DNA from: Thalassotalea sp. PS06
GTDB lineage: Bacteria; Pseudomonadota; Gammaproteobacteria; Enterobacterales; Alteromonadaceae
Reading direction: 5' to 3'
Length of the DNA: 64,000 bases
NCBI RefSeq assembly: GCF_007197775.1
Contig: NZ_CP041638.1
Location: 1,240,001 to 1,304,000 of the forward strand
Part shown: positions 39,779-49,695 of the stretch, piece by piece
Position numbering within the stretch: position 1 is the first letter of the stretch
Layout: every line of letters begins with the position of its first letter
Program-made: the position numbers and the translations under genes
The notes under the pieces: model-generated
Databases searched by the model: none
What the model saw: only the letters and a program-made list of their open reading frames with translations
Told to the model about the DNA's origin: nothing

Positions 39779-40128
39779 TAATGGCTTCGTTTTAAGTGCA
39801 AATTAACAGTGCAGAAGACATTGAGTAGAAGCTTACAATTGAGGACCATCACTCAATAATTGACTAAGCAAACCTATTTGACAGAGGCCGCAATCTTTAG
39901 CACCTTGATGAAATCATCCGCCGTTTTATCAGCGACAAATCAGGCTGTAATTAATTCCTTACAGCTCCCAGTCAGCACCTGTAAACGCTGGCGACAAGCT
40001 GATGTCCTGTTATTCAAAAATAATGTAAAAATTGTTTTACGCTTTGCTTGTATCAGGCATTTTCATAGGCTTTTTCCTCCTCTTATTTCGATTAATAATC
40101 AAGTTATCGCTAGTTTTCGAGAAGAATT
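39779..40128. other. Gene-free stretch upstream of hpd
   Basis: No supported gene is seen. One frame of 90 codons (39860-40132) would need a TTG start without a ribosome-binding site and lacks protein-like composition. The stretch presumably holds the hpd promoter, but no clear -35/-10 pair was identified. Confidence 0.5.
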
Positions 40129-41181
40129 ATGACAGACGTTAAAAACCCTATCGGTTTATGTGGTATTGAATTTACTGAGTACGCCACACCAGATACAGAT
40201 TTTATGGATAAAGTATTCGAGGAATTCGGTTTCTCACGTGTCCGTAAATTTAAAGGCAAAGATATTGTTTATTACAACCAGAATGACATCCACTTTCTGA
40301 TGAACAATGAACGTGGTGGATTTTCTGCTGAGTTTGCAAAGTCTCACGGCCCGGCTATTTGCTCCATGGGCTGGCGCGTAAAAGATGCGCAATTCGCGTT
40401 TGAAGAAGCAGTGCGTCGTGGTGCCAAGCCAGCTACTGATGCTACCAATAAAGATCTACCTTATCCGGCAATCTATGGTATCGGCGATAGCTTGATTTAC
40501 TTCATCGATGTATGGGGTGATAAAGGCAGCATTTATCAAAACGATTTCGAATTATTACCTGAAGCCGACCGTAACATGGTTGAAGACAAAGGCTTCATGG
40601 CAATCGATCACCTGACCAACAATGTTTATCAGGGCACGATGGAGAAATGGGCAAACTTCTACAAAGAAGTATTTGGTTTCCAGGAAGTACGTTACTTTGA
40701 TATCAAAGGCCAGAAAACCGCTTTGGTTTCATATGCACTTCAGTCTCCATGCGGTAACTTCAGTATCCCAATCAATGAAGGTAAGGGTACTAACAACAAC
40801 CAGATTGATGAGTACCTTGATGAATACAACGGCCCTGGTGTACAACATTTAGCGTTTATCACCAAAGATTTGGTGGGCTCGTTAGACAAACTAGGTCGTG
40901 ATAACATCGATACGCTAAATATTCTGCCATCTTATTATGATGATGTTTTTGATCGCATCCCATGGATCAAAGAAGACAAGCAACGTATTCAGGAACACCA
41001 GATCCTGGTTGATAGCCAGAAAGAAAATACCTATTTGCTACAGATTTTCACTAAGAACATCTTTGGCCCTATTTTCATCGAAATGATCCAGCGTGAAGGT
41101 GATTTTGGTTTTGGTGAAGGTAACTTCCAGGCCTTGTTTGAATCCATTGAGCTGAATCAAATGGAGCGTGGTACGCTTTAA
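40129..41181 (+). CDS. hpd: 4-hydroxyphenylpyruvate dioxygenase
   Basis: The 350-residue non-heme iron enzyme converts 4-hydroxyphenylpyruvate to homogentisate in tyrosine catabolism. The predicted iron ligands are H161 (AIDHLTNNV), H240 (GVQHLAF) and E318 (IFIEMIQR), and the C-terminal DFGFGEGNFQALFESIE is characteristic. GAGAAG precedes the ATG. No homogentisate dioxygenase gene is next to it; the neighbour is an amidohydrolase. Homogentisate could also feed pyomelanin formation. Confidence 0.97.
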   Translation: MTDVKNPIGLCGIEFTEYATPDTDFMDKVFEEFGFSRVRKFKGKDIVYYNQNDIHFLMNNERGGFSAEFAKSHGPAICSMGWRVKDAQFAFEEAVRRGAKPATDATNKDLPYPAIYGIGDSLIYFIDVWGDKGSIYQNDFELLPEADRNMVEDKGFMAIDHLTNNVYQGTMEKWANFYKEVFGFQEVRYFDIKGQKTALVSYALQSPCGNFSIPINEGKGTNNNQIDEYLDEYNGPGVQHLAFITKDLVGSLDKLGRDNIDTLNILPSYYDDVFDRIPWIKEDKQRIQEHQILVDSQKENTYLLQIFTKNIFGPIFIEMIQREGDFGFGEGNFQALFESIELNQMERGTL

Positions 41182-41232
41182 TTCCAGCGCGCTACTAAAG
41201 GGTTTAAAACCCTGAACCTTGTTCCCAACGAA

Positions 41233-41266
41233 AAGCACCAAAGATTGTAGTCTTGGTGCTTTTTTA
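41233..41266 (+). terminator. Rho-independent terminator after hpd
   Basis: The stem AAGCACCAA(A)GA/TCTTGGTGCTT with one bulged A and a short loop is followed by TTTTTATT. It lies about 50 bases after the hpd stop. Confidence 0.88.
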
Positions 41267-41476
41267 TTGCTTCAAGATGGCAAAACGATTTGTTATTTTG
41301 AGCATTTATGACCAGAATACGCCAACCCGAAAGCATTTTATTCGCTTTATCTAACGCTAAATCAATACCTGTTCCCATATCGACTATACCTAATGTCAGA
41401 CGAAGAAACTCTTTAGCCTTTCGATGGTTATCTTTCTTCGACGCTTTATTCAAACAATGAATTTAGGTTGATGTCT

Positions 41477-42838
41477 ATGTTTTTACGTGGTTTCAAATCC
41501 ATTACCCAGCTAGCTCTGGTCACGTCATGTATTACGTTTTCCATTTCGGTTTTTTCTTTTGAGGAAGAGCCATTACCGCAAACCTTAATTAAAAACGTAA
41601 AGGTTTGGGATGGTACCTCCAAGAAGCTGAGCGGTCCTCAGGATGTATTAATCGAAGGCGAATTAATTAAGTCCATTGGCAAAGGCCTGAAGGCCAATAA
41701 TGATGCTACAGTCATCGATGGTAAAGAGATGACCATGATACCCGGGTTAATCGACATGCATTCACATTTCTGTATTCAGGAAGGCATGCTCGTCGGACGC
41801 AATGATTATGATCAGATGGCAATGGGCGCAAGGGCCTATGTCGCTATGCTGCAATACCTGGATCAGGGTTTTACCACGGCAAGAAGTGCCGGGTGTAACG
41901 ATTTAGGCATCGCCAAAGCGATCAATAATGGCCTGTTAAAAGGTCCACGAATTTTTCCTTCCGGCGGCTTTTTAAGTCAAACTGGCGGTCATGCTGATAC
42001 CGGCAGTTTTAACGACCAACCTGGTTCTACTGATGATTTAGAGCGTCATGGCTTTGGTTATATCGTTGACGGCAAAACCGAAGTTCGCCGTGCGGCCAGA
42101 CAAAATTTCCGAGCCGGTGCCACGCAAATCAAACTTATGGCTGGTGGCGGTGTAGCCAGTGAATTCGATCCCATTCATGCTACGCAATTCTCTGTAGAAG
42201 AGTTCGAAGCGGCGGTAGAAGTAGCCAGGGATTATGGTTCTTACGTCCTGGTTCATGCATATCATGATCGTAGTGTAAACCGCGCAATCGATGCCGGTGT
42301 CAGAGTTATTGAGCATAACTTTTTGGTTTCCGAAGATACGATTGAACGCATGGCGGACGAAGGCGTAGCCCTCTCAGCACAGGCAGTTATGTCGTTAGAA
42401 GCTTTTGGCGACCCGGAATCCATTACCTTTTTCAGCCCGGATCAAAAAGCAAAAGCTGAAGCTGTTAATAAAGGCGCTACGCAAATGTTTAAGTGGGCAC
42501 TGGAGCACGATGTGTTAATTGTAACCGGTGGCGATATGTTTGGCCCTGCTTACAATAATCGTCAGGCTGATAACATGGTCTGGATGCAAAAAGTCGGCGC
42601 AACCCCTTATCAAATTATGAAGATGGGAACATCAAATGCCGCTGAGGTGCTTAGTTGGTCTGGAGATATGAATCCCTATAAATATGGCGATTTAGGGGTG
42701 ATAAAAGAGGGCGCTTATGCCGACCTGGTGCTGGTTGACGGTAATCCTTTAGAACAGCTGGAATTGTTAAATGAGTATGAAACCAAATTTAAGTTGATTA
42801 TGAAAAATGGTGAAGTCCATAAAAACATTATTGATTAG
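41477..42838 (+). CDS. Exported metal-dependent amidohydrolase (imidazolonepropionase-like)
   Basis: The product is about 453 residues with a signal peptide (about 1-27, before FEEEPLP). The amidohydrolase motifs are IDMHSHF (metal HxH), TQIKLMAGGGVAS (probable carboxylated lysine), VLVHAYHD, IEHNFLV and TGGDMFGP (metal Asp), with the C-terminal GDLGVIKEGAYADLVLVDGNP seen in this superfamily. Related secreted members hydrolyse Xaa-Pro dipeptides or similar amides; the substrate here cannot be read. ATG at 41477 has TAGG nine bases upstream; ATG at 41471 is the alternative. Confidence 0.85.
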   Translation: MFLRGFKSITQLALVTSCITFSISVFSFEEEPLPQTLIKNVKVWDGTSKKLSGPQDVLIEGELIKSIGKGLKANNDATVIDGKEMTMIPGLIDMHSHFCIQEGMLVGRNDYDQMAMGARAYVAMLQYLDQGFTTARSAGCNDLGIAKAINNGLLKGPRIFPSGGFLSQTGGHADTGSFNDQPGSTDDLERHGFGYIVDGKTEVRRAARQNFRAGATQIKLMAGGGVASEFDPIHATQFSVEEFEAAVEVARDYGSYVLVHAYHDRSVNRAIDAGVRVIEHNFLVSEDTIERMADEGVALSAQAVMSLEAFGDPESITFFSPDQKAKAEAVNKGATQMFKWALEHDVLIVTGGDMFGPAYNNRQADNMVWMQKVGATPYQIMKMGTSNAAEVLSWSGDMNPYKYGDLGVIKEGAYADLVLVDGNPLEQLELLNEYETKFKLIMKNGEVHKNIID

Positions 42839-42855
42839 CTCCACTCGTAATAAGC

Positions 42856-42886
42856 AAAAAGCCGATGCTAGAGCATCGGCTTTTTA
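42856..42886. terminator. Bidirectional terminator between amidohydrolase and carbonic anhydrase
   Basis: AAAAAGCCGATGCT and its complement GCATCGGCTTTTT flank a short loop; both strands end in T runs. It can serve both the plus-strand amidohydrolase and the convergent minus-strand carbonic anhydrase gene. Confidence 0.9.
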
Positions 42887-42928
42887 CTGGGGCACTTAAA
42901 CGCCAATTTTTTGTGCCAATATTAGGCA

Positions 42929-43522
42929 TTAATTGCTAACGCTAACGTCCAGATTTTTAAGAATGCCATTTTTGATGTCATAGATAAAGCCATGCACCGT
43001 GAGAGGTTGCTGACGATCCCAGGCATTTTGCACCATAGTCGTATTCGATACATTCTTCACTTGCTCGACAACGTTTAATTCACACAAGCGATTAAACCTC
43101 TCTTCTTCAGTTAAGGCGTCCAATTCGGATTTATTGAAGCGTTGCACATCTTTGATGTGGCGTAGCCAGTTATCGATTAAGCCGTGTTGGTCTTCGGTCA
43201 TTGAGGCAGCCACGCCGCCGCAGCCATAATGTCCGCAGACAAAGATGTGTTTTACTTTTAAAACTTCAACGGCATATTGAATAACTGACAAACAGTTTAA
43301 ATCGGTATGTACCACTACATTTGCGATATTGCGATGAACAAATATTTCGCCGGGAGGTAATCCCAACAATTGATTCGCAGGAACCCGGGAATCAGAACAA
43401 CCGATCCACAAATATTCAGGGGTCTGTTGCTTTGCAAGCTGGTCAAAAAACTCGGGTTGTTCTTGGGTGATTTTTTCGGCCCAGAGTTTGTTTTGATTGA
43501 ACAGATAATTAATATCATCCAT
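42929..43522 (-). CDS. can: Beta-class carbonic anhydrase
   Basis: The 197-residue enzyme interconverts CO2 and bicarbonate. Zinc ligands are C42, H98 and C101, with the catalytic D44-R46 dyad in CSDSR and the HYGCGG loop. Length and the YLWIGCSDSRVPANQ core match E. coli Can. It stands alone on the minus strand, convergent with the amidohydrolase gene. Confidence 0.96.
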   Translation of the reverse strand: MDDINYLFNQNKLWAEKITQEQPEFFDQLAKQQTPEYLWIGCSDSRVPANQLLGLPPGEIFVHRNIANVVVHTDLNCLSVIQYAVEVLKVKHIFVCGHYGCGGVAASMTEDQHGLIDNWLRHIKDVQRFNKSELDALTEEERFNRLCELNVVEQVKNVSNTTMVQNAWDRQQPLTVHGFIYDIKNGILKNLDVSVSN

Positions 43523-43700
43523 ATGGGATTTCCTGATTAATTTAAATTTTCGCTATTGTAGGTAAAATAAAGATTTAAGTGAAGAGATAAGAACATGGTC
43601 TAATCAGTTCAAAACCACGCATATCAATTGATAAAGGTTATGCAAAAACCTCAACTTAAATTAAAATTGTGTTACTCGAAGTATCTAATGGAGAACAGAA

Positions 43701-43979
43701 ATGGCAATGGCCAGTGCCCGACACATTTTAGTTAACGATAAGTTTTTGGCAGAAAAGCTAAAAAAACGTTTGGAAAAGGGCGAAGATTTTGGGCAATTAG
43801 CGAAGAAATATTCGACATGTCCTTCGGGAAAGCGTGGTGGAGATCTCGGCGAGTTTCGCAAAGGACAAATGGTAAAAGCATTTGACGATGTGGTGTTTAA
43901 AAAGGAAATTTTGAAGATTCACGGACCGGTAAAAACTCAGTTTGGCTTTCATTTGATTCAGACCATTTACCGTAACTAA
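43701..43979 (+). CDS. ppiC: Parvulin-type peptidyl-prolyl isomerase
   Basis: The 92-residue single-domain parvulin catalyses cis-trans isomerisation of peptidyl-prolyl bonds and has no signal peptide, so it is cytoplasmic. Family features are [29 protein letters not shown] and the C-terminal [18 protein letters not shown] precedes the ATG at 43701; an internal ATG two codons on is an alternative. Confidence 0.95.
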   Translation: MAMASARHILVNDKFLAEKLKKRLEKGEDFGQLAKKYSTCPSGKRGGDLGEFRKGQMVKAFDDVVFKKEILKIHGPVKTQFGFHLIQTIYRN

Positions 43980-44143
43980 TTGCCTCAGCGAAACAAGAAC
44001 AGGGCATCGTAACCCTTAGGTGCTCTGCTGTAATTCTTTATACACCTCATCACTCACTCGATAATTTCGACATCACCAGCGAAGCCCATTCACAAATTCA
44101 CCATTGTTGTTTTTATACACAGGTATTGATAACCTCATAACTT
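43980..44143. other. Gene-free stretch after ppiC
   Basis: No gene or clear terminator was seen before the MITE-like element that starts at 44144. Confidence 0.4.
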
Positions 44144-44408
44144 ATACCAATCCCATTAAATTATTGCTCACTCAGTGAGAATTTAAAGGCTTTTAGACAA
44201 GGCTTTGATTGCAGAGAATGGTTATTCCATTGTCAAAATCAGTAACGTAGGATAAATGCCTTTAAAACTCACCCGTAGGGAGTTAGTGAGAGGCCCATTT
44301 ACTGCCCTATATTTCATTAATATAGAATGACTATATCAATAAAATCTATGTTGTAAATGAACCTCGGCCCTAACTCTGAGTTGTGCACAAACTTAATGGG
44401 ATTGGTAT
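44144..44408 (+). mobile_element. 265-bp MITE-like element, copy 1
   Basis: A non-coding element with 16-bp terminal inverted repeats ATACCAATCCCATTAA/TTAATGGGATTGGTAT. A second copy of exactly 265 bp lies inverted at 62923-63187 with few differences. The outermost TA at each end would fit a TA-targeting (IS630/Tc1-like) transposase acting in trans, but none is in the window. The 3' end lies about 80 bases before a lipoprotein gene start. Confidence 0.88.
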
Positions 44409-44488
44409 TATCTGGATTTTTCAATTCGTCAGCATTCATTATCGCAAACGATAGCCCCCAAAAACGCTGGCAGAGTAAAGGAATGATT

Positions 44489-45211
44489 ATGAGAATTTTG
44501 AGGCTATTGTTTGTCTTCGTCGTTACTGGCTGTGCCAGTACCGATAAAAAAACTGCTGAAGCACCGGCAGAAACCAAGCAAGAAACTATTTTATCAGAGG
44601 CCGTTTTCGCCAAAGAAGGGGCACAACTGCCAAAGGCAACTGTGACTAAACCATATATGGTAGAGCTAGAGAACCTTCTTCGCAAAGGTGTTGCCGCATC
44701 AGCCGAAGACTATCAACGCTTGCGGGTATCCTACGCTCATTCCGATGGTTACCAACCTTATTTAAATCCGGAATATGCATACATTGAATCGGCCTTTGCC
44801 AGTATGAATGAGGAAAACTGGTCACAATGTGTTGGCTACGCCAGTCGTGCCATTGATGTCAATTATACCAACTTGAATGGTCAATATTTGAGCATGGTTT
44901 GTAATTTCGAGCTGGGTAATGTCGGGCTAGGTGAGCAACACAAACTTGCTTTAGACGGATTTATTGAAGCTATCTGGTCAACAGGCGATGGTAAATCTGA
45001 AACAACGGCTTTTCACACTTATACTACCGATGAGTTAAGAGCGTTTATCCATCTTCATGGTTTGGAGATTATCAGTCAGTCACTATTGCATGGTGATAAT
45101 GGGGTGTATGATTTGATGGACGTAAAGAACCCGGAAACCAATGAGCAGACGGAACTTTACTTTAATATCACTCATCAGTTTTCCAGTGGATTAGCTGGAT
45201 TAGAAGATTGA
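44489..45211 (+). CDS. Predicted lipoprotein, unknown
   Basis: The 240-residue product starts at an ATG about seven bases after TAAAGGA. It has a short signal peptide ending in the lipobox VTGC (Cys at about 13), then a charged linker rich in K/E/A and a mostly helical domain. No family is recognised. A longer frame from 44357 would begin inside the MITE-like element and lose the lipoprotein signal, so it is not used. The element may supply its promoter region. Confidence 0.72.
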   Translation: MRILRLLFVFVVTGCASTDKKTAEAPAETKQETILSEAVFAKEGAQLPKATVTKPYMVELENLLRKGVAASAEDYQRLRVSYAHSDGYQPYLNPEYAYIESAFASMNEENWSQCVGYASRAIDVNYTNLNGQYLSMVCNFELGNVGLGEQHKLALDGFIEAIWSTGDGKSETTAFHTYTTDELRAFIHLHGLEIISQSLLHGDNGVYDLMDVKNPETNEQTELYFNITHQFSSGLAGLED

Positions 45212-45293
45212 TTAAGGATAAATGACTACAGTAGGCGCTTGGCTTACCTACTGCAGCGAACCATGTTAAAGGTATTACGCTTTCATGCTGAAA

Positions 45294-45318
45294 GCGACAA
45301 ATAATAGTGATTTGTCGC
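45294..45318. repeat. Perfect 9-bp hairpin between convergent genes
   Basis: GCGACAAAT and ATTTGTCGC flank a 7-base loop between the plus-strand lipoprotein gene and the minus-strand GlsB-like gene. No T run follows on either strand, so it may be a rho-dependent or processing signal rather than a classical terminator. Confidence 0.5.
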
Positions 45319-45347
45319 CTTCTATGAGATAAGTCAGTTGTCGCTAA

Positions 45348-45596
45348 TCAACCTTTTATCAGCTTAACGATAAACAAGAGTATTGCAGCGCCGACGGTCG
45401 CGGTAATGATCGAGCCGATAAATCCACCGGCAGAAATTCCCAATAGTCCAAAGACGTAGCCGCCTATTACTGCACCAATGATACCAACGATAATATTACC
45501 GATAATGCCAAAGCCACCACCTTTCATAAGCAGACCCGCTAACCAACCAGCAACACCACCAATAATTAAAAATACGATTAAACTTTGTGTTTCCAT
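45348..45596 (-). CDS. GlsB/YeaQ/YmgE family membrane protein
   Basis: The 82-residue protein has three Gly/Ile-rich hydrophobic segments and the GGVAGWLAG...GGGFGIIGNIIVGIIGAVIGGYVFG pattern of the transglycosylase-associated (YeaQ/YmgE, GlsB) family. It probably sits in the inner membrane. Family members are often stress-induced; their biochemical role is unsettled. A run of seven G on the plus strand at about 45664-45670 lies upstream of the start. Confidence 0.9.
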   Translation of the reverse strand: METQSLIVFLIIGGVAGWLAGLLMKGGGFGIIGNIIVGIIGAVIGGYVFGLLGISAGGFIGSIITATVGAAILLFIVKLIKG

Positions 45597-45808
45597 AGTT
45601 CACCTCAATCAATGAAAACCAGAAAGAAACCTGCAAACGTTGCGCGTTTGCCACTTAGGGCAGGGGGGGAGTAACGCCAATTGCAAGTCAGTGATGCTAT
45701 AAAGGATAGTTTAAAAATCACTAAACCCCTGAATTTAAGGGCTTGATTTTTATGTAGAGGTTGCCAGAAAAGGTAACAGGCGGGCGATTCAAACGCTAAG
45801 TCGAAGTT

Positions 45809-45976
45809 CTAATCCTCTTCTCGCTCTTCTTTTTCCCAGGCTTTATTGCGCTCGGCAATCTTCTGTTTTTGCTCTTCAGTAAGATTGAATTTTCGCGCCG
45901 ATTTATAAATGTAATAAACGCTGCTGACGATAAATCCGAATACAGCCAGAACGATTAGCCAGTGGGTTGTGCTCAT
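45809..45976 (-). CDS. Small single-TM protein, DUF2897-like
   Basis: This 55-codon gene on the minus strand encodes an N-terminal transmembrane helix (about 6-24, WLIVLAVFGFIVSSVYYIY) followed by a charged Lys/Glu-rich tail (AERNKAWEKEEREED). Size and layout match the DUF2897 family of gammaproteobacteria, whose function is unknown. It is too short to appear with usual length cut-offs. The ATG is at 45976. It lies between the GlsB-like gene and trpA on the same strand. Confidence 0.7.
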   Translation of the reverse strand: MSTTHWLIVLAVFGFIVSSVYYIYKSARKFNLTEEQKQKIAERNKAWEKEEREED

Positions 45977-46176
45977 ATTTTCAGCCTTTTGGGTGTTGAA
46001 TGAGCGATAACCGGTCAGTAAAAAATCTGCTGTCCGGGTATCGCAATTTAGTCAGCAACTGGCTACTCGAGCTGATTGCGTTTTCAAGGGCGTTTATTGT
46101 CAGGACTAGTTAGTGAGAATTATGCAAATAATCCATCAACGACCAACAGGTCCTACTATATCAGTACTGAGCGATT

Positions 46177-46995
46177 CTAGGAAATGGTTGCCGCTTTCAG
46201 GCTTTGCACAAAACCCCCGAGTTTTTCCAGCATCAATTCAGGCTGCTCGAGATTTTCTTCAATAATTTTTACCGTTGCGCTACCACTGATAGCACCTTTG
46301 GCACCACTGCTAATGGCCGCTTTTACATGTTCAGGGGTTGAGATACCAAAACCAAGTACTGGTGCTGGCGCGCCAAAGGCGGCGAGTCTTTTAAGTAGCT
46401 TATCAGATGGCATCGCTGCCGCCACTTCGGTACCGGTAACCCCTGCACGGCTCAATACATAGGTATAGCCTTTACTAAGCTTGGCGACTTTCTCCAACGT
46501 CGCATCATCAGCATTCGGTGGGGCGATAAATATTTGCGCGATGTCATACTTTTCGGCGGTTTGCACAAACAACCGGCTTTCACGAATTGGCACATCGGCA
46601 AGCAATACCGAATCAACGCCAATTTCCGCAAGCTTTTGGTAAAACTCATCAACGCCATATGCAAATACAAGATTGGCGTAAAGCAACAGGCCAATTGGTG
46701 TTTTCTCAGAGTACCCTCTGACTTTGCTAAGAATATCGAAACAGGTTTCGGTATTTACCTTCGCTTCTAAAGCGCGATTACCTGCTAACTGAATAGTAAG
46801 GCCATCGGCACTTGGATCTGAAAAGGGAATACCTAGCTCCAGGGCGTCGGCGCCGTTATCGATTAAGGTTTTTATGATCTTCAACGATTGCTCGGCATTC
46901 GGATCGCCAATGGTGACAAAAGGGATGAACGCACCCTGATTGTTTTCGGCTAAATCAGCAAAACATTGGGTATATCTTAATCCTGCCTGACTCAT
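46177..46995 (-). CDS. trpA: Tryptophan synthase alpha chain
   Basis: The 272-residue TIM barrel cleaves indole-3-glycerol phosphate to indole. Visible features are [11 protein letters not shown] (with catalytic Glu in [14 protein letters not shown] and Asp in LLADVP), and the phosphate loop [10 protein letters not shown]. It is the last gene of the trp operon and overlaps trpB by four bases, as usual for channel-forming partners. Confidence 0.98.
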   Translation of the reverse strand: MSQAGLRYTQCFADLAENNQGAFIPFVTIGDPNAEQSLKIIKTLIDNGADALELGIPFSDPSADGLTIQLAGNRALEAKVNTETCFDILSKVRGYSEKTPIGLLLYANLVFAYGVDEFYQKLAEIGVDSVLLADVPIRESRLFVQTAEKYDIAQIFIAPPNADDATLEKVAKLSKGYTYVLSRAGVTGTEVAAAMPSDKLLKRLAAFGAPAPVLGFGISTPEHVKAAISSGAKGAISGSATVKIIEENLEQPELMLEKLGGFVQSLKAATIS

Positions 46996-48206
46996 GCGTT
47001 ACCCTCCCGGTAATTATCGCCTTGTAAAATGTCATAAACGTGTTGTAAATCTTTATCACCACGACCTGATAGGTTCACCAGAATCACCGTCTCTTCGGTT
47101 GCTGCATCAGCAATTTTGAGCGCCTGCGCTAAGGCATGGGATGATTCCAGCGCCGGGATAATCCCTTCTTTTTGTGCCAGTAGCTGAAAGGCTTCTAAGG
47201 CTTCGTCATCGTTGACAGGCACATAATCAGCTCTGCCCGTTTCCTTCAAATAGGCATGTTGTGGTCCAACGCCCGGGTAATCGAGACCCGCAGATACCGA
47301 ATATGACTCTTCTATCTGGCCAAAATTATCCTGCATGATGTAGGTATAAGCACCGTGTAGCATGCCCTTGGTACCTGCTACTAAGGTTGCGCCATGGCTA
47401 TGGGTATCAACCCCTTTACCACCGGCTTCAACGCCAACCAGCTTGACGCTGTCTTCTTTGATAAAGTCAGTAAACATTCCAATGGCATTCGAACCACCAC
47501 CAACACAAGCAACGACGACATCAGGCAGACGACCTTGTTCTTCGAGAATTTGTTGTTTGGCTTCAATACCAATCATTTTCTGAAACTCACGAACAATAGT
47601 TGGGAAAGGATGAGGACCCGCTGCCGTTCCTAACAAGTAGTGGGCTTTATCGTAATTTGCAGACCAGTCACGCAAGGCTTCGTTAACTGCATCTTTTAAG
47701 GTGCCACTGCCGGCGGTCACCGGGATCACTTGTGCGCCCATCAACTTCATTCGAAACACGTTTGGTTGTTGACGCTCACAATCGACTTTACCCATGTATA
47801 CCCGACATTTCAGGCCTAACAGGGCACAGGCAAGGGCTGTAGCTACACCATGTTGACCAGCACCGGTTTCGGCGATGATTTCGGTTTTACCCATACGCTT
47901 TGCCAATAGTGCCTGTCCTAAAACCTGATTGGTTTTATGGGCGCCACCATGGAGCAAATCTTCACGTTTCAGGTAAATCTTCGCTAACGGATTGGATACT
48001 AAATTTCTACAAAGTGTCAGTGGCGTAGGACGGCCTGCGTAACTATGCAGAAGGTTGTTGAACTCCTGTTGGAATGCTTCATCTTGTTGAGAATCTTTGA
48101 ATGCCTGATCCAGCTGCTCAAGCGCTGGTACCAGTAACTCACTGACGTACATGCCACCAAACTGGCCAAAATACGCGTCATTGTATTGTGTTTCTGTGTT
48201 ATTCAT
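46992..48206 (-). CDS. trpB: Tryptophan synthase beta chain
   Basis: The 404-residue PLP enzyme condenses indole with serine. The PLP lysine is in [12 protein letters not shown] and the phosphate-binding loop is [10 protein letters not shown]. The ATG at 48206, preceded by GGCAGG, is preferred to an in-frame ATG at 48239 that would add a non-family extension. It lies 91 bases downstream of trpCF and overlaps trpA. Confidence 0.98.
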   Translation of the reverse strand: MNNTETQYNDAYFGQFGGMYVSELLVPALEQLDQAFKDSQQDEAFQQEFNNLLHSYAGRPTPLTLCRNLVSNPLAKIYLKREDLLHGGAHKTNQVLGQALLAKRMGKTEIIAETGAGQHGVATALACALLGLKCRVYMGKVDCERQQPNVFRMKLMGAQVIPVTAGSGTLKDAVNEALRDWSANYDKAHYLLGTAAGPHPFPTIVREFQKMIGIEAKQQILEEQGRLPDVVVACVGGGSNAIGMFTDFIKEDSVKLVGVEAGGKGVDTHSHGATLVAGTKGMLHGAYTYIMQDNFGQIEESYSVSAGLDYPGVGPQHAYLKETGRADYVPVNDDEALEAFQLLAQKEGIIPALESSHALAQALKIADAATEETVILVNLSGRGDKDLQHVYDILQGDNYREGNA

Positions 48207-48297
48207 GGACCTGCCTTTTTTGTCCGAATTAAATTCCAATTACCTAAATTTGCGAGTAGCTCTTATAATGCGTCTCTCGAGTGTCATTACAAGTGCG

Positions 48298-49695
48298 TTA
48301 GTAGCGTCGGATTTTACGAAACGCTAGCGCCACTTTTTCAGGAGACTTTACGCCTGCGGAACCCTCAACTCCTGAGTTCATATCCAAGCCGTAAAACTCC
48401 TGATTAACCAACAGGGTTAACGCCTTATCGAGGTTATCCGGGGCCAAACCGCCAGCGAGAAAGCTATTGTTAAACAGGGCATCACTGTCTTCAATCAATT
48501 GCCAGTCAAATGCCTTGCCGCTGCCGCCTTTGTAGTTATCAAGTAAATACAAATCGTTGCCCAATTCATCCGAATTCAGCTCGGGCGCGGCATCGATAAC
48601 TTTAACCGCCTTAATTATCTGACAGCCAGATGGCAGCCCGGGTTTCAATGTATTAATATACGCCTGGTCTTCAGAGCCGTGCAGCTGCACCGCACTGAGC
48701 TTTAAAACGTTAGCAAGGCGCTGAACCTGTTCAATATCATCATCGGCAAATACACCGACAAAATTAAGTGCCAGACCTTTCGCTGTCACCGCATCGATAA
48801 TGGCCTTGGCTTGCTTTGGTTCAACATAGCGTGGCGACTTTTCAACGAAAATCACGCCGCCGTATACCGCGCCTTCTGAGGCGGCGGTTATCGCATCTTC
48901 TACTTGAGTCAGGCCGCAGACTTTGTGGTTGCCATAAATAAGCGTTCGACAGGCAAGGTCAATATCCGCTTGCGCCATAATCGAGCTACCCACCAAAAAA
49001 CCATCAACTGCCGGTGCGATTTCCCGAACCTGATGGTTATGATAAATACCGGACTCGCTGATTATCAAACGATCTTCAGGGATCATCGGCGCCAGTTCAA
49101 AGGTGCGGGTGATATCCGTGCTTAAGTCTCTTAAGTTGCGATTGTTAATACCAATAAGGCGAGCGTTTAAGCGAATCGCTCGCTCGGTTTCTTCAACGTT
49201 TGATACTTCCGTTAACACCCCAAGGTTTAATGAATGCGCTAACTCGCTTAACGTCAGATATTCTTCGTCATCAAGCACACTTAACATCAATAGTACGCCA
49301 TCAGCGCCATAGTATCTGGCTAAATAAATCTGGTATTCATCGACAAAAAAGTCTTTGTTTAATACCGGGCAGCTTACTCGTTGCGTTACCTGCTGCAGAT
49401 ATTCAAAGGTGCCTTGGAAATACTTCTCGTCAGTTAATACGGAGATAACCGCCGCATAGTTTTGATAAATATCGGCAATTTCTTCGACATTAAAATCGTC
49501 ACGAATAAGACCTTTTGAAGGAGAAGCCTTTTTACACTCGAGAATAAAGCCAGCGTTTTCCTCGCTTAACGCCCCGTAAAAATTTTTCTGACTCGGTGTT
49601 AATGTGTAGATGAAACTGGCAAGGGGAAATTCCTGTTTGCGCTGTGCAATTTCAATGCGTTTGTCTTCAACAATCTTTTGCAATATATTAGCCAC
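48298..49695 (-). CDS. trpCF: Bifunctional indole-3-glycerol phosphate synthase / phosphoribosylanthranilate isomerase
   Basis: The 465-residue fusion has TrpC (about 1-255; ECKKASPSKG, LLMLSVLDDEEY, LIGINNRNL, SESGI motifs) and TrpF (about 256-465; KVCGLTQVEDA, FVGVF, VQLHG, LAGGL). Together they convert phosphoribosylanthranilate to indole-3-glycerol phosphate. The same fusion occurs in enteric bacteria. The start is GTG at 49695, overlapping the end of trpD by eight bases, with GGAGA upstream. Confidence 0.98.
   Translation of the reverse strand: MANILQKIVEDKRIEIAQRKQEFPLASFIYTLTPSQKNFYGALSEENAGFILECKKASPSKGLIRDDFNVEEIADIYQNYAAVISVLTDEKYFQGTFEYLQQVTQRVSCPVLNKDFFVDEYQIYLARYYGADGVLLMLSVLDDEEYLTLSELAHSLNLGVLTEVSNVEETERAIRLNARLIGINNRNLRDLSTDITRTFELAPMIPEDRLIISESGIYHNHQVREIAPAVDGFLVGSSIMAQADIDLACRTLIYGNHKVCGLTQVEDAITAASEGAVYGGVIFVEKSPRYVEPKQAKAIIDAVTAKGLALNFVGVFADDDIEQVQRLANVLKLSAVQLHGSEDQAYINTLKPGLPSGCQIIKAVKVIDAAPELNSDELGNDLYLLDNYKGGSGKAFDWQLIEDSDALFNNSFLAGGLAPDNLDKALTLLVNQEFYGLDMNSGVEGSAGVKSPEKVALAFRKIRRY

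Noticed and set aside
39860..40132. 90-codon plus-strand frame upstream of hpd
   Set aside because: It needs a TTG start with no ribosome-binding site, overlaps the hpd start, and shows no recognisable protein features.
44357..44488. N-terminal extension of the lipoprotein gene starting inside the MITE-like element
   Set aside because: The extension is repeat sequence and would bury the lipoprotein signal; the ATG at 44489 has a good ribosome-binding site.
45660..45670. Run of seven G near the GlsB-like gene as a phase-variable tract
   Set aside because: It is intergenic and short, with no frame that it would switch.
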